A DNA stretch of 53,745 nt from Burkholderia sp. Bp9143 (lineage in GTDB: Bacteria > Pseudomonadota > Gammaproteobacteria > Burkholderiales > Burkholderiaceae): assembly GCF_003853645.1 (NCBI RefSeq), contig NZ_QTPO01000058.1, positions 1-53,745 on the forward strand, in the 5' to 3' direction. The stretch's first letter is position 1. Each line of letters begins with the position of its first letter. The translations under genes and the position numbers were made by a program. Positions 53,036 to 53,745 of the stretch are shown here, piece after piece. A model generated the notes under the pieces. The model had not been told where the DNA came from. It saw nothing but the letters and a program-made list of their open reading frames with translations, and searched no databases.

Positions 53036-53644
53036 ATGAAGTTCTTGCTGCGAGTGATGCTCGCATTCGGGTGTTGGCTGGCCATGGTGGCGCACGCTGA
53101 GGCCGCGCCGGTGCGCTGCTCTTACGGTTATCAGGACTCGACGTGCACGGCACCGCTCCGAAATGGACCGATCCCGCAACCGCAGTGTTCGACGGGGCCG
53201 GGTTGGACTACGGTTTCCGCTTCGGTCTGGCAGGGTTCGCATTGGAGCGCGCCACAGTGCAACTACGTTTCAGCGCCGAATTGTCCGAATGGATACGATA
53301 CGGTTACGGCCCCGGTGTGGTCCGGATCGAGCTGGACTGCTCCTGTCTGTACTGTACGGGCCCAGACGCCGCCGCCAACACAAAACTGGGCCCAGATTTG
53401 CAACCAAGCCGCCGCAGCGCAGGGCTATACGACGCACTTCACCAACAGCATGTTCAACCCATACACGTTCGGAACGGGTGTAGCGACGATGGGGGGTGAC
53501 GACGGGATGGCGATCGGGCCTCCGTATATTAACGGCGACCTGTCAACAAATCAGTACGACGCAACATGCTTCGTGACGACCGCTAACGGAGCTATCTATC
53601 AACTTTGGATTGTGGAGTACGACGGTTACCAGGCCGGCAACTAA
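53036..53644 (+). CDS. Secreted Cys/Trp-repeat protein downstream of pilV
   Basis: The 202-residue exported protein has a signal peptide (MKFLLRVMLAFGCWLAMVAH, cleavage near residue 22-24). Two tandem repeats of about 24 residues follow, C-x-G-(W/Y)-TV-x-VW-GS-W-AP-C (Cys51-Cys75 and Cys83-Cys105), with a partial N-terminal copy. A distinct C-terminal domain (110-202) has two more cysteines. AAGGAA precedes the ATG. I know no named family. The repeats resemble those in pilus-tip or phage-tail adhesins, so a surface binding protein linked to PilV is inferred. Confidence 0.7.
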   Translation: MKFLLRVMLAFGCWLAMVAHAEAAPVRCSYGYQDSTCTAPLRNGPIPQPQCSTGPGWTTVSASVWQGSHWSAPQCNYVSAPNCPNGYDTVTAPVWSGSSWTAPVCTVRAQTPPPTQNWAQICNQAAAAQGYTTHFTNSMFNPYTFGTGVATMGGDDGMAIGPPYINGDLSTNQYDATCFVTTANGAIYQLWIVEYDGYQAGN

Positions 53645-53649
53645 GAAAA

Positions 53650-53713
53650 AAGCGCCCAGTTGGGCGCTTCAGATTGCTGACAAACCCTCGCCAATTGCGA
53701 GGGTTTTGTTTTT
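53650..53713 (+). terminator. Tandem terminators closing the pilus operon
   Basis: The first hairpin, AAGCGCCCA / TGGGCGCTT (53650-53669), lies six bases after the last stop. The second, AAACCCTCGC / GCGAGGGTTT (53682-53706), is followed by TGTTTTT. The second is a good intrinsic terminator. The remaining bases to 53745 show nothing. Confidence 0.8.
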
Positions 53714-53745
53714 AATAGCGGGATGCTGAAGACCCCGACGCCCAC

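Overview
The window looks like part of a large conjugative plasmid or secondary replicon of a Burkholderiales bacterium (Burkholderia, Paraburkholderia or Caballeronia type). The reasons are a Rep_3-type initiator beside an iteron array, a ParAB/parS module, a conjugation and pilus operon, a DUF3331 gene (a family I know mainly from Burkholderiaceae), a Burkholderia-like trimeric porin, and high-GC coding DNA between eroded accessory stretches. Species cannot be named from the sequence alone.

Layout. 0.4-1.7 kb: an IS110-family transposase. 1.7-5.3 kb: an RND/MMPL exporter with a secreted YCF48-type beta-propeller protein. 6.3-9.3 kb: a four-gene 2-oxo-acid (acetoin/pyruvate-type) dehydrogenase operon whose E2 is split into a free lipoyl protein and a separate catalytic domain, with no E3. 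10.1-14.9 kb: a decay zone with a tyrosine phosphatase relic, an intact porin, IS5 and IS30 transposase relics and a broken APC permease. 15.1-23.2 kb: a coherent catabolic cluster on the minus strand (dicarboxylate/amino-acid symporter, secreted gamma-glutamyltransferase, D-cysteine desulfhydrase-like PLP enzyme, RidA, Asp/Glu racemase, class I glutamine amidotransferase) facing a divergent LysR regulator. 23.2-28.7 kb: small Burkholderia-type genes, a DUF1016 nuclease relic, a TetR regulator with palindromes in front of it, and a remnant of a Tn7-like element (tnsA plus a frameshifted, truncated tnsB).

28.7-38.3 kb is the plasmid maintenance region. It has five identical 16-bp parS-like palindromes, parA, parB, a convergent rep gene, and an origin with about nine iterons spaced 39-40 bp. 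Two tandem paralogous genes that look like ParB helix-turn-helix domains without the CTPase domain follow. 38.4-53.6 kb is one long plus-strand operon: VirB8, VirB9 and VirB10, a lytic transglycosylase, a second TrbG/VirB9-like protein, a second lytic transglycosylase, a TcpQ-domain protein, then pilN, pilO, pilP, pilQ, pilR, pilS and pilV of an R64-type (type IVB) thin pilus, and a secreted Cys/Trp-repeat protein. Two hairpin terminators close it.

The most interesting links are: (i) an identical 18-bp element containing TCAACCGGTTGA, oriented towards both the distal HTH gene and the virB8 operon, which suggests that partition-like regulators control conjugation; (ii) a T4SS outer-membrane core fused by operon to a type IVB pilus; (iii) a cluster of nested GAGTAACG inverted repeats near parS; (iv) a membrane-protein reading frame broken only by two in-frame TGA codons; and (v) the gamma-glutamyl/D-cysteine catabolic cluster. 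All functions are inferred from sequence recognition without database searches.
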